This document shows positions 1-11,395 of a stretch of 49,148 nucleotides of DNA, in pieces (within the stretch, counting starts at the first letter, position 1; the number at the start of each line of letters is the position of its first letter). The DNA comes from Phaeoceros laevis. Lineage: Eukaryota; Anthocerotophyta; Anthocerotopsida; Notothyladales. The notes under the pieces were generated by a model. That model did not search any database. It saw only the letters and a list, made by a program, of their open reading frames with translations, and was not told the origin of the DNA. Location: the NCBI GenBank assembly GCA_049999765.1, contig JBNGIQ010009312.1, forward strand, positions 252,783 to 301,930, in the 5' to 3' direction. The position numbers and the translations under genes are program-made.

Positions 1-1275
1 TCTGACAACTTCCTATCTATAATTGGGCCCAAAGCTAGAGGCAATCAAGTCGCATTGAAGACTCTTCAACTCTTCATCGCATGGCCAGCCAACTGCTACT
101 AATTTGCTCAAATTTTGCACATGACACTCAAATTTGGCGCCAATTGCTCCTTGCTCAGAGAAGAAAATCAATTGCTCTCACACTATGCTCCCTTGCAACT
201 CCTAGAGACTCCCCTGCAGCTCCTCTTGAGGCTTGTTTCCCTGCACATTCAAGCAGTTCTTCACAAATTGTCTTCCTCCTTCATGAATGCAGGGCACAGA
301 AGCAGCGCGATCGGGAAGCTGCTCAAGCAGAAAAAAAATGTTTGGCTGCAGAGCGTCAACGGACTGGACGAGGGAGGAGGCTAAGGGCAGCTGCAGTGCC
401 CATAGAGGCAGAGGAAGGGGAGGGATTGCAGCCGTTGGGGGCAGCAACGGACCTATGTTGTCCAATTAGTGCAGACATGCTCTTGTTGAGAGCAGGCATG
501 GATCTGGTGAGTGGCGGCATGAATCCGATTAGACCAAGATTTCACAGGGTGGAGTAGTGTCGGATCCGGGCAGTGCAGGAGTCGGATCCGGTTTAGGACC
601 AATTCGTTTCTTTGATGTAAGTGCGAAATTTTGAGCCTAATGAAGGCCCGATTTTGGCAGTAAGATCCTTGGACTGCCCGGCACTTTTGCTGAAATTTTC
701 ACATTTTTCTGATTTGTTTACGGGATTCTCAGAATTTACGATGAAACCTGTCCAGAACAGGGTTCACTACTCTACTCCAAACGAAAGTGTGAGCGGAAGC
801 TGTGTGAGATGTCTAAAAGTGCATGAGACCGAGCAAAATTCTGAGCAAAAATAATGACCAGCGTACTCCACAAAACTCTAGCTGCTCGTGAGAACCCGCT
901 AGTTGATGAGTCTGCTTCACAGGAGCTCGTTGGTCCCAGTGCCTAACCTTGCGGCCAGTGGCACAATAAAAGGGTGAGCTATAGGTCTGCACATTGATAC
1001 AGCACGCCGTGAAGCAAGACATGTTTGAGCAAAGAAAAGCGTTTTTGATCTGTGTGCTGCACACTCTCTGGCCTCGTTTATGAGCTCCCTGGTGGAATGC
1101 AAGGCTGGTTAGCAGCAGGTCTGATTAGTTGCCAATGAGCATAAGACACGTTGTGCATGGATGAAGAGGTACAACAGCTAAAGTAGGCGTGAGTTGGACA
1201 GCTTGACAACTAGAATTGCGACAAAGACAGTTCAGTAGATTGGGGAATGAAGGGTTGATAAAGTCAAGCAGAGCT

Positions 1276-1341
1276 GTCAGTAACATCTGAGCACAAGAGA
1301 TGGTCTGCAATGGTCAGTAACATCTGAGCACAAGTGATGGT
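1276..1341. repeat. 37-base tandem duplication
   Basis: The motif GTCAGTAACATCTGAGCACA begins at 1276 and again at 1313, and the following bases continue to match with one substitution. It is a simple two-copy tandem repeat with no coding context. Confidence 0.8.
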
Positions 1342-1749
1342 GAGCAGCTTTGGGCGCAATTCAGCAGTTGTTGGGCCCAGAAGTAAACATGGCATGAATA
1401 CCGGTTGTGAGTACTAAGCAAGTCTAGCTGAGTAGTGCGTGTAGCATCATATATTTGGGAATTGACATATCCAGCAGCATACATGTCATTGATGTTGTAA
1501 CATCAGTAAGGAAGGCAACGCAATTGTGAGAGTGGTAAGGGTGAGGAAGAAATGGCACCCGGCAACCAGCCTGATTGTGACCGACTGAGTGACTGCTGCA
1601 GGCGGCACAGGTAAAATATAACATGTCAGGCCAAATAACTGAGGCAGATAAAGAGGACTTCCTCCAAACAGGCTGCAACCATTTTTCTGTCCTCCTTGCT
1701 TGTATCATACCCACTTATCATGACTGCCCAGGTTATCGCAAACATGGTG

Positions 1750-2420
1750 CAAACAATTTGCGTGCACCTTCCAACCAGCCAGTACCATGACATCACCCGC
1801 AAGTCCTCCCCCCACGTTCTCTGAGTGCAACTGCTTGCCCTGTTGAAAGAGCATTAGCTCCTGCACAGGCCTTGCAAAGGTAAGCAAACGTAGCGCAGTT
1901 CAGTAAAACAAGGTCCCCGTGTATCCAGCACTCCCGGATAGAAGGGCAGTCCATGTTATGGCTGACCCTGTAGACAGCTTAACACCACATGCTGGCCCCA
2001 TAGGCAGTCTATCACCACAATTTGCGTGCAGCCTCCAGTTCACCACATGACGAACGCACGTCTGCGAGTCAAGCGCTCTGCCCTCAAGCCCTCCTCCCCC
2101 GTCCCCTGAGTGCACCTGCTTGCCCTGCTATAGAGCATTCGCACTTGCACATGCCTTCAGAAGGCAACCAAACGTGGCGCTGTCCAATAAAAGCAGGTCC
2201 TCCGGCTTCACCCTGGCTTTCATACAGTACACAAGCAAGGAGACTGAGCCCGTGTTCAGCATTTCCGGACAGAATGGCAGTCCATGTTATTGCAGGCCGC
2301 CGTAAACAGCCTACCACCACATGCCGGCTCCGTAGACGGACTACCACCACAACACACATCTGTGAGTCAAATGCCAACAAATGCCAAATGCTCATGTGGG
2401 ATACTGGCAGATCAAGGAAA
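1750..2420. repeat. diverged tandem repeat, unit about 265-300 bases, two copies plus a partial third
   Basis: The block that starts with TTTGCGTGCA at 1757 recurs at 2021. It carries the same ordered landmarks: a run of C, then CTGAGTGCA, CTGCTTGCCCTG, AGAGCATT, a GGCAGTCCATGTTAT motif and an ACCACATGC motif. A partial third copy follows from about 2330, with TCTGTGAGTCAA at 2359 matching TCTGCGAGTCAA at 2061. The second copy is about 40 bases longer than the first. No copy has a conserved reading frame, so this is probably a satellite-like or ancient transposon-derived repeat. Confidence 0.7.
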
Positions 2421-2540
2421 GACAATACCTGCACTACCCTCACTTTGTGTAAAGGCCCGGTGCCAAGGCCCGCCTGCTCACATCTTGAGCGGACGGGCGT
2501 ACACGCCCGCACCCACCATAGCTAGGGCGCTCCTCCCCTA

Positions 2541-2697
2541 ACTTACCCAAGGCTACCCTGAACCCCCTACCAATGGTGAGGGGTGACCAGGGCCCCTGGG
2601 TAGGATTAGGGGAGCTAACATTAACTCTCACCAACTCCTAACCCTCTCGAATCCCTACCTAAGGTTGCCTGAACCCTCTTGCCAATGGTGGGAGGGT
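2541..2697. repeat. imperfect direct repeat, about 46 bases, spaced 110 bases
   Basis: Two stretches (2541-2586 and 2651-2697) share the pattern CCYA-AAGGYT-CCTGAACCC-CCAATGGTG-GGGTG with scattered changes. The region between them also carries short CCTAAC/TAGGGG strings. No gene is visible. Confidence 0.5.
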
Positions 2698-3177
2698 GGA
2701 AGAGCTCCTAGGAAAACCGGGAGAGAGATACGGAAATAGTTAGATACAAAATAGTTAGCTAGTTAGCTAGTTAAGAGTCCTTAGAATGAGTCGGGGGCCG
2801 CGGTTGACTTGCTGCACGGTTGGCCCACGCCCATATCGTTGAATAAATTCATTCATTCAACACACACGCTGGGTTTTTAAAGAAGGGTGGAGCTTGCTTA
2901 AAAGTTCTCATTTTCTCTTCACGCAGGTATGAAATACGCCTGCGTCTTGACATGAGTAATGCTAAAAAATTATCTATCGATTAAGTAGATACCCTCTGCT
3001 TGTGTTCCTGCTACGCACCATCCCGGGCTGACTGTGCAGCCTCCCGGGCTATATGACGTCGTTTTTAGCTAGAGGCACTTCCTGCTGATAGGTAAGGAAA
3101 AAGCGAGCAGAGCAACAGGTAAGGAAAAAACAAACAAACGGGCCACAGAAACAGGGAAGAAGGTTGAAGGTTCAAGC

Positions 3178-3281
3178 CCTTAGGATGAATTCAGCATGGC
3201 GAGTGCAATGTGAAGGATTGTAGGNNNNNNNNNNCCTTAGGATGAATTCAGCATGGCGAGTGCAATGTGAAGGATTGTAGG
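3178..3281. other. 10-N assembly gap flanked by identical 47-base ends
   Basis: Bases 3225-3234 are N. The 47 bases before the gap (3178-3224) are identical to the 47 bases after it (3235-3281). This is the usual sign of two contigs that really overlap but were placed as if separated by a minimum-size gap. The true sequence probably contains this segment once and no gap, although a genuine repeat cannot be excluded. Confidence 0.85.
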
Positions 3282-3640
3282 CCCATTGCAAAACACCCTG
3301 CAGCAGAAAACGCAAGGCGGCGGCAGGAACCCTAGAAACCTGTGGAAGCCATCGCCAAAAGCTTGGACACTGCTAGAGAGATAGTAGAGAGAAGACGGAG
3401 CACCCTGAGAGAAGGCCAAGTATTTTAAAACTCCGAGAGCAAGGGCCAACCATAATGTAAATTAGTCACATTGTGAAATCAGCTTGTAACCTAGTCAAAG
3501 CTTTTTTTGAAATCAAAAGCCAGGTGCTAAGTTAAGTTGCTAACTATTCCATTCTTTGTGAACCCTGTTCCAAATGCTGTTTCCAAAAGGTCTTAAGTTG
3601 TAGGTGGACTCCTGGCGGAGTCACTCACAACTGAAGTTAA

Positions 3641-3850
3641 CCCCTAAGTGACTGACAGTCCATATTGGGCCTGTTCCGTTACGCGGCACCCGTCCGGTCC
3701 CGGTCCGTTACAACCAATCCGCGTCGCGATACAAAGCGTGTGTGTGTGTTTATTTGAGGAGGTTATCGAAGTAACAGGTGACTCTAGTCACTCTGGTCAA
3801 TGGAAACAGGAAACACTAGACATACTTTCTTGTGAGCTGTCAATTAGGGG
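3641..3850. mobile_element. candidate piggyBac-like miniature element (210 bases, TTAA flanks)
   Basis: TTAA at 3637-3640 and TTAA at 3851-3854 flank a 210-base segment whose ends are imperfect inverted repeats. The left end reads CCCCTAAGTGACTGACAG. The right end, reverse-complemented, reads CCCCTAATTGACAG, matching apart from a four-base gap and one change. TTAA target duplication with C-rich ends is typical of the piggyBac superfamily. The interior is GC-rich with a short GT run and no reading frame, so any such element would be non-autonomous. The short terminal repeats keep confidence moderate. Confidence 0.45.
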
Positions 3851-3960
3851 TTAACCCTTAAGAGCCCGGGATTTCGAAACCCATGAAATTTTCGTTAACC
3901 CATGAAACTTTCGTTAACCCTTAAGAGCCCGGGGTTTCCAAACCCATGAAACTTCCGTTA
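3851..3960. repeat. 47-base direct repeat (two copies and a partial)
   Basis: The string TTAACCCTTAAGAGCCCGGG starts at 3851 and at 3914. Each copy is followed by a TTTC, AAACCCATGAAA, CGTTA pattern with a few changes. A 19-base partial copy (ACCCATGAAACTTTCGTTA) lies between them. The repeat abuts the TTAA-flanked element. From 3961 to 4529 I see nothing further that I can name. Confidence 0.75.
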
Positions 3961-4529
3961 GGAGGGCGTTTCATGCCCGGCTTGAAAGGGCCATGAGATT
4001 CATTTTGAAAGGAAAACGGGATTCTTGACACCCCGTACCAAGTATCTTGTTCGCTAGCTGCGAGGAAAGGCCTCAAAAAATTGCTCAAAAAACTGCTCGT
4101 CATAGGCTCATCGGCATCAGCATACGTCACCTTTCCAATGATACCATACGGGGCAATTAAATATTTTTTCTTGACAGGAGACAGTAGAAAGAAGCGTCTT
4201 GGGGGACCCAACAGGACATTTTTGTCCCGTGGGGCTCTGAAGGGTTAAGCACATGAACATCTGTCACCGAGATTACAAATCCCCATTTGTAGCCCGAGAA
4301 TCCGAGATCATTCATAGTAAAGTGATTAGAGAAGGTAAATGGACTATAAGTAATTCCTGGCACATTACGTTCCCCGATAGTGGTCCAGTGCAATGCTTAC
4401 AACATCTTAACAGGTGTTCCGATAAGCAGGTACAGATTACTATGCTCCAATTCAACATACAAAATTTCTTGAAGGGTTCCTCCTCGTAAGCCATTGAAGA
4501 GTCGCAGCCTCGCAGCCTAGGACGAAAAA

Positions 4530-6380
4530 TCAATCATCCAGGACGCTCTGAAGGTCCTGAATCTCGCTTGTCAGAGCGGCCAATTTCTGCTGATAAGGAG
4601 CGATGCGGCTATCGATCTCCTTGCTGGATAACTTCCTCTCATAGAGTTCCACAGTCACCGTGTGCTTCTGCAGCAATTTATCCTGCTTCTCTTTGTCCTT
4701 GGCTATCAACTGTTCAACCTTAGCCAGCAACGGAGAGGCTCGAGCAGAGGACTGAAGTGACTCCAATATAGCCTTCAGCTCCTTCCCCGTGTCCTTGAAG
4801 GTGGCATCAGCACCCTTACGTGCAGTCTTGCACGTGGCAATATCACCAGTGCGAGCAAGATCGCGTAGAGCAGCTTCAAGTCTGTCGCCAACAGTCGCTC
4901 TGATCTGCAAGAACTTTTGCAGACGATGGATAGCATCTATGAAATCGTCACGCTGAAGGCGAGCCTGGTACGATGCAGATGACTTGGATATAGTCCAGTC
5001 AAAGTGGGTTAAGGCAATAAACGCCAGGAACAGAATGAAGAAACCTGATGCCAACAGCAGTGGTTCAACCAACAGTGCGACCTTACTGAACCTGTAGTAC
5101 ACCTGGAAGAAGGTGTTATGCTCTACGACGTAATTGTACTTCGTCAGCACCACCACAGTGCGCCCAACTGTGTCCAAGTATGTGTGCTTCACTTCCTGGT
5201 GCTGCTCCACATCAGTTGGGATGCTTACAGAAGCATCGGACGATGCCTCGGGGATGACAACCTTAACAACAAGTTTGTTAACCACCACGTTGCCAAACGG
5301 ACTTCCAAAGGTGATGTTGAGGTATTGGCGACCATCTTTGGACCTGAAAACGAAGTCCTCCAAAGGAACACTGTATCCCAAAGTGAATGTAACCTGCCAC
5401 CCTCCAAACATTGGATACCTAGGCTCCAGTTCCAGCTCAGTCTTACTCCTATCAGATGACAAGTGAGATGTGGAGATGTTACCAATCTCATCCCTGTAGT
5501 ACACCGAGTGAGCACGTGGTGGAAGCCTTGCATATAACCGACGGAAGGAGGCAGCACCGCTGCCAGCTCTGGACTGATAGTCAAACCGGGAAAAGCTCCC
5601 TTTGAGTTTAGCCCCGGCATGCTTCAAGTGGTAGTTCTCCGTAATGTAGACGTTACCCCAATGAGAAATCTCAATCTCACGCTCCAGAGTCTCCACAACA
5701 GCGAAGGGCTGACTGTTCTCAAAATGAAGAGCAACAGGGTGCTCTGTTAGAGCGGCCACGTCCTCATATGGCCCATAACGGAGCTCTGTATCCACAACCT
5801 TGACCGGAACCACCTTGGTGTAGGACTCAATTCGTGTAGTCGGGACCTTGAAAGCCGTCGTCTGGACTTTCGTACGGTACGGAGACAAGAAGAACGCATT
5901 ATCACGATAAACCACCAGCTGCACATCCGCCTGACTGATCTCAGCCGGAAACGGTGTCTGCAAGTGAGTGAAAGCCGCAAAGACCTCCAGAGACACGGAC
6001 TCCCCGGGGTTGAGAGGCTTGTTCAGAGCAATCGAATAAAAAGCATAATCTGCTGGCAAACCCTCTACATCCGCAGCCTGCACTGAAAGGAACACTCCCT
6101 TAATCTTACCCTTGCCCTCCACAACTCCAGCCTTCAACAGAGCCAGACTTTTGGCCTGCTCCGGTTTCAATGCAAAAAGAACTTCAGAGGCCGGCTCGGA
6201 GCCGCCATTCTCCACCTTCAAGGCCACGGTCACCCTAACAACCTGTGTGGTAAGATCGATCCGGCGATCCACCTTTGCGAGAGACAAGCCATCTAAGGCA
6301 CCAGACGCAGCCAGAGCACAAGGACTCGATACCAGCATCAGGAGCAGAGCCGCCACCCATAAGCCCATGCGCCCCGCCAT
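4530..6380 (-). CDS. OST1: ribophorin I, oligosaccharyltransferase subunit 1
   Basis: This is the complete 616-residue ribophorin I subunit of the ER oligosaccharyltransferase, which transfers the preassembled glycan onto nascent Asn-X-Ser/Thr sites. The N-terminus is a clear signal peptide (residues 1-25, hydrophobic core WVAALLLMLV). The long luminal domain carries the family signature HWGNVYITENYHLKHAG, followed by FSRFDYQ. One membrane span lies near residues 434-456 (ASGFFILFLAFIALTHF), and a charged cytosolic tail of about 150 residues follows. Length matches plant OST1. The whole frame is a single exon, read from ATG at 6380 to TGA at 4530. It is the only gene between the repeat region and the PPR remnant. 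The family call is secure; ortholog choice between plant OST1A and OST1B cannot be made. Confidence 0.96.
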   Translation of the reverse strand: MAGRMGLWVAALLLMLVSSPCALAASGALDGLSLAKVDRRIDLTTQVVRVTVALKVENGGSEPASEVLFALKPEQAKSLALLKAGVVEGKGKIKGVFLSVQAADVEGLPADYAFYSIALNKPLNPGESVSLEVFAAFTHLQTPFPAEISQADVQLVVYRDNAFFLSPYRTKVQTTAFKVPTTRIESYTKVVPVKVVDTELRYGPYEDVAALTEHPVALHFENSQPFAVVETLEREIEISHWGNVYITENYHLKHAGAKLKGSFSRFDYQSRAGSGAASFRRLYARLPPRAHSVYYRDEIGNISTSHLSSDRSKTELELEPRYPMFGGWQVTFTLGYSVPLEDFVFRSKDGRQYLNITFGSPFGNVVVNKLVVKVVIPEASSDASVSIPTDVEQHQEVKHTYLDTVGRTVVVLTKYNYVVEHNTFFQVYYRFSKVALLVEPLLLASGFFILFLAFIALTHFDWTISKSSASYQARLQRDDFIDAIHRLQKFLQIRATVGDRLEAALRDLARTGDIATCKTARKGADATFKDTGKELKAILESLQSSARASPLLAKVEQLIAKDKEKQDKLLQKHTVTVELYERKLSSKEIDSRIAPYQQKLAALTSEIQDLQSVLDD

Positions 6381-6939
6381 GGCGACTGCTTAAAAGCTAA
6401 ACGTAGATGCCAGCCTCACTGTCACCTGCCGCCAAATGCCATCACAACGGTGGTCCTTCCACCTAATGCCCCACTGCATAAGAGAGCAATGAAACACAAT
6501 GTACCTGGCCAGTAGTTTAGGGCGTGCAAGTACATCGATGGTCATGCAGCCTGCATATGTCCTTAAAGTTAATGTATCAATTAAAGCTTGAACTTCTTAG
6601 GTTAACTTGATCCCGTTTATTTGGCGTGAGTCGGTCTAGTAAAGTGAACTTAGTGAAATGTCACTTGTGACATGTGGCATGCAGCATAGATTCACAAGTG
6701 AGATGGTTCGGTTCAACAGTCGGGTCACTTGGACCGGTGTTGCCTGAATTTCAGTGAGAGTCTCCACACGGGCACAAGCCTCCAGGCTCTAGAAGGATGG
6801 AGGCGGGTGTTGGTCTCTAATTACGAATCGCCCGCCTTTCAAGTCTGGACACGATCTTTGTTTCCGCTGTGGCAACCGTCGCACATTATCATGTTCTTGA
6901 TGACTCGCAAAGTTGTCCCTTAAGGTGTGCTCAAGACGC
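6381..6939. other. intergenic, OST1 upstream region
   Basis: This holds the presumed promoter of OST1, which reads away to the left. A 7-base inverted repeat (AGGCGGG / CCCGCCT) with a loop of roughly 28 bases sits near 6800-6842. I find no RNA gene or coding region. Confidence 0.4.
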
Positions 6940-8570
6940 CGAAAGCTACTGCCAACTTCTCAGAGGATGGACTCACGCCATCCACTTCCATTTGATCATA
7001 ATCATAAAGATCAAGAGCTTTCTGCCTCAACCCTTTCCTACAGTAACCAGCTATCATAGCACTCCAGTTTCCAGATCTCTGCTTGCAAGCCTGTCAAAAA
7101 CAGTGTAGGCGTCCTCAAGGCTCCAACATTTGGCATACATGTCTACAAGGCTGCTCCCAAGACAAACATCTTGCTCCAGTGGATACAGTCTTAAATTTTC
7201 TTGAGTATCTGCATGTCCCAGAGGGTGGCACTAACTTTTAGACCACAGAAAACAGATACTTGTCTAGAGTTACGCCATCCAGTTGCATTTTTGATAAAGC
7301 GGAGGGCTGCTTGGCCAAGCCCCTGCTGAGCATAACTTTCAATCATGGCATTCCAGGTCACCACATCTCTCGATGGCAATCGGGGAAAACTTTGCAAGCA
7401 TCTTCAAGGCTCCCACGTTTTACATACATGCCAGACAGGGTTTTCCCAACATATAGATTAGCTTCAAGTCTCGTTTGCACAACATGACCATAAATTAGTC
7501 TCCGCTTCCGTAAACCACCCATATTTGTACAAGCTTTCAGCATGGGCATGAAAGTTACTTCATCTGGTTCTATACCTGCTTGTTGCATGCATCATAGAAT
7601 GAAACGCTTTCTCAAGAAACCCATGTTTGGCATATCCCGATAGCATGATATTCCATGTAACCACATTCCTTGACAATGGTCTGTCGAATACAATGCGAGC
7701 ATCTTCCATCCTCCCGCATTTTGCATGCATGTCGACCTATGTATTCCCAATAAACCCATCTGAATCAAGTCCTCCAGTAGACCTGCATGAATTTCCTTGC
7801 CTGCATGTGTGGCCCCAATGATGAGACATGCTTTCAAAATGTCTGCGAATGTTAGCTAATCTGGTTACACACCAACTTGATGCATTTTCTTATAGACGGT
7901 AAGAGCTTGCTGACCATTCTCATGTTGACAGTAACCTCTGATCATAGCATTCCGTGTTGCTACATTCCAGTTCCAAGTGTGTTAAAAACCCTGCAAGCAT
8001 TCTCTAAACTCCCACATTTGGGATACATGTCCACCGGGGCACAGTAAACATACACATTTCACCCAAATGCGCTGTCAATTACTCCCGCAAGAAACAACTT
8101 GCCCGAAGTTGAATCTGCTGTATTAGCACAAGCTTTGACTGCTAAATATACATAAGTCATCAGGCATTACAGGTGATTTTCGCATCTGTTGATATAGCTT
8201 TACAGCTTCTTCAGGTGTGCTCCCTATATGCTGAAATGAGCGATGCCCAAACAAACTTGTCAGGTGCCAGTAAACTGCTAAATACTTGGCGGCCCACTGT
8301 AGACATCCATGACAGGGATACATGGAATAATGTGACTCGCCGTTCAACTGGTGGCCATTTTGACGGCAAGTTCATGTAGTCGCCTGCCCACAACTAGATT
8401 TTTTTTTGCAGATGCCCTCACCGTACGATACAAGACGTCAGTGGTAAGATACTATAACATCCCTGCCGCGCCATGAGATCCAAAATCTGAAAGGACCTCA
8501 TCCAGCCTCCCTTCCTTACAGAGTCTTCTCCAGTTTTCAGGCACCCGAGCTTCGGCATCCTTCGCCGCCC
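6940..8570 (-). pseudogene. degraded pentatricopeptide repeat (PPR) gene
   Basis: On the minus strand, PPR motifs appear in order but in shifting frames and with stops. Near 8540-8460 is an N-terminal-like stretch (WRRLCKEGRLDEVL, then LDLMARQG). It is followed by APDKFVWASLISAYREH and EEAVKLYQQMRKS (8340-8170), GIEPDEVTFMPMLKACTNMG (about 7570-7500), RDVVTWNAMIESYAQQGLG (about 7380-7320), MYAKCWSLEDAYTVFDRLAS (about 7140-7080) and WSAMIAGYCRKGLRQKALDL (about 7060-7000). Intact plant PPR genes of this kind are uninterrupted, so the multiple frameshifts mark it as dead. The active family would bind organelle RNA for editing or processing. No DYW tail is visible. The YAQQGLGQ motif is shared with the PPR pseudogene at the right end of the window, suggesting one local family. 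Confidence 0.8.
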
Positions 8571-8870
8571 TACAAATCAAGGGAATGATTGGTAAGTCTC
8601 ACAGCCAAGATCCTCTGAGGTTGAATTTTTGACGATACAGTAATACCTTCCGGAAGTCTCATGGTCACCGGCACAGTCTACTGCAGTGGATGAGAAAGCA
8701 AGCTGTGCAGCCTGTAGATTTCCAAAGTCTGGAACTAAAGCAGGCAGGATGCGTAGACGAGCCAACATCATCCGTTGCACTGAGCTGGACATTTAAAAAC
8801 CCGAGTTGTCCCTGTTGTGTGCACACAGCTACTATGAGCCAGCTGCCCATCAATCCCTAGAGCTAAAGCA

Positions 8871-9030
8871 TCAGCGGAGCAAACGGTACCTTTTTCCAGC
8901 TGTTGTCCCACCACCGAGGAGGATCTGCCAAAAATGATCTCCGCAAAGCTTCCCGTGCAATTGAATCATCTGCATTCGACTCAGACATTGAATTCTTTGC
9001 CTCAGCAAGAAGAGCTCGCATAATCCAAGT
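8871..9030 (-). other. possible exon or fragment of an OSB-like organellar DNA-binding protein
   Basis: One minus-strand frame reads through LLAEAKNSMSESNADDSIA, then LRRSFLADPPRWWDNSWKK, then stops shortly after. The ADP-x-x-WWDN core resembles the start of the PDF motif of plant organellar single-stranded DNA-binding (OSB) proteins, as I remember it. A GTACCG donor directly follows the WKK codons, so it could be an exon whose partners I cannot find. The OB-fold expected upstream is not visible. It may be a remnant or a chance match. Confidence 0.25.
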
Positions 9031-9456
9031 ACCAAGTGCTCAGCTGGCGTCGCTCCAGAATTCAGTGACCACGCTGGACTCCGGAGGGCTGACAGACACC
9101 AGAATTCCTGGCCCAAGGAAAAACGGGGTCCTTGTTTGGCCGGAATCAGACTCGCCACTACGCCAAGAGGAATTTGCACAGCACAAAACTTCCGCTAAAC
9201 TCGGGCAGCTGTAACCCATGATTAACCTAGCTCCTCAACGGTTTCGGGCATCTCGTAACTGACGAATGTGGCGCATAATAAACAAGCATTGTCGATAGAA
9301 CGAGTTGCCGATTCTTCCTGGCTTTCATGCCGGCAACAATTTCTCCTCCTCGTCTGTTTCTTTTGCTGGTCTGCACTGGAGACTCAAAGGAGAACACTAG
9401 GCTACGTAGTCACGTAGTGGGGGAGGCAGGAAGCTAGCTAGCCAGAGCCAGCCTAG

Positions 9457-10998
<1,542 letters not shown>

Positions 10999-11395
10999 TT
11001 CCTACAATCTATTGCTAGCTGTTTCAAAGGAGGACTAGACTAGCTCGTCACAAGTTTCAACAGTAGCCTAGCATCCTACGAATGGAGAACGTGCCATGGT
11101 GACTACTTTTATGCTTGTTACCAGGAAGGCCAAGCCAAGCTGAGAAGCTGAAAAGTACTGCACAGCAGGTGAGAGGCTTGTAAGGCTGTACTTCAGCCCT
11201 TGATGAGCACTTCTTAGTTGCAACACCTTCAGCAGATCGATTACACTACTTTGGATCCGCGGAGCCCTACTTCAGCACCATTATTGCCCAGAAAGAGGAA
11301 AAACACCCTGACGCGCAGCAATGCATTTTTGCTGTGGTAAAACCGTCAAAATTTTCCTCTGCACACTGCTGTGCACAAGAGGTGCTACAGTGATC

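Larger units (their letters stand above)
1..3636. other. gene-poor, repeat-rich region with no supported gene
   Basis: No reading frame here resembles a protein family I recognise. The longest open frame (81-557, +) overlaps several open frames in other registers and has no convincing domain, only a short Glu/Arg/Ala-rich stretch, so I treat it as chance. The region holds several imperfect tandem repeats, listed separately, a short run of TAGC/TTAGCTAG repeats near 2755-2775, and an assembly gap. It looks like decayed intergenic or transposon-derived DNA. Confidence 0.5.

Noticed and set aside
81-557. 158-codon open frame at the left end as a gene
   Set aside because: It overlaps open frames in two other registers, has no recognisable domain and sits among repeats; a short Glu/Arg-rich stretch alone is not enough.
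3169-3180. GGTTCAAGCCCT, a match to a tRNA/SINE B box
   Set aside because: The T-arm stem would be only four pairs, no A box or acceptor stem is found upstream, and it lies at the edge of the assembly gap.
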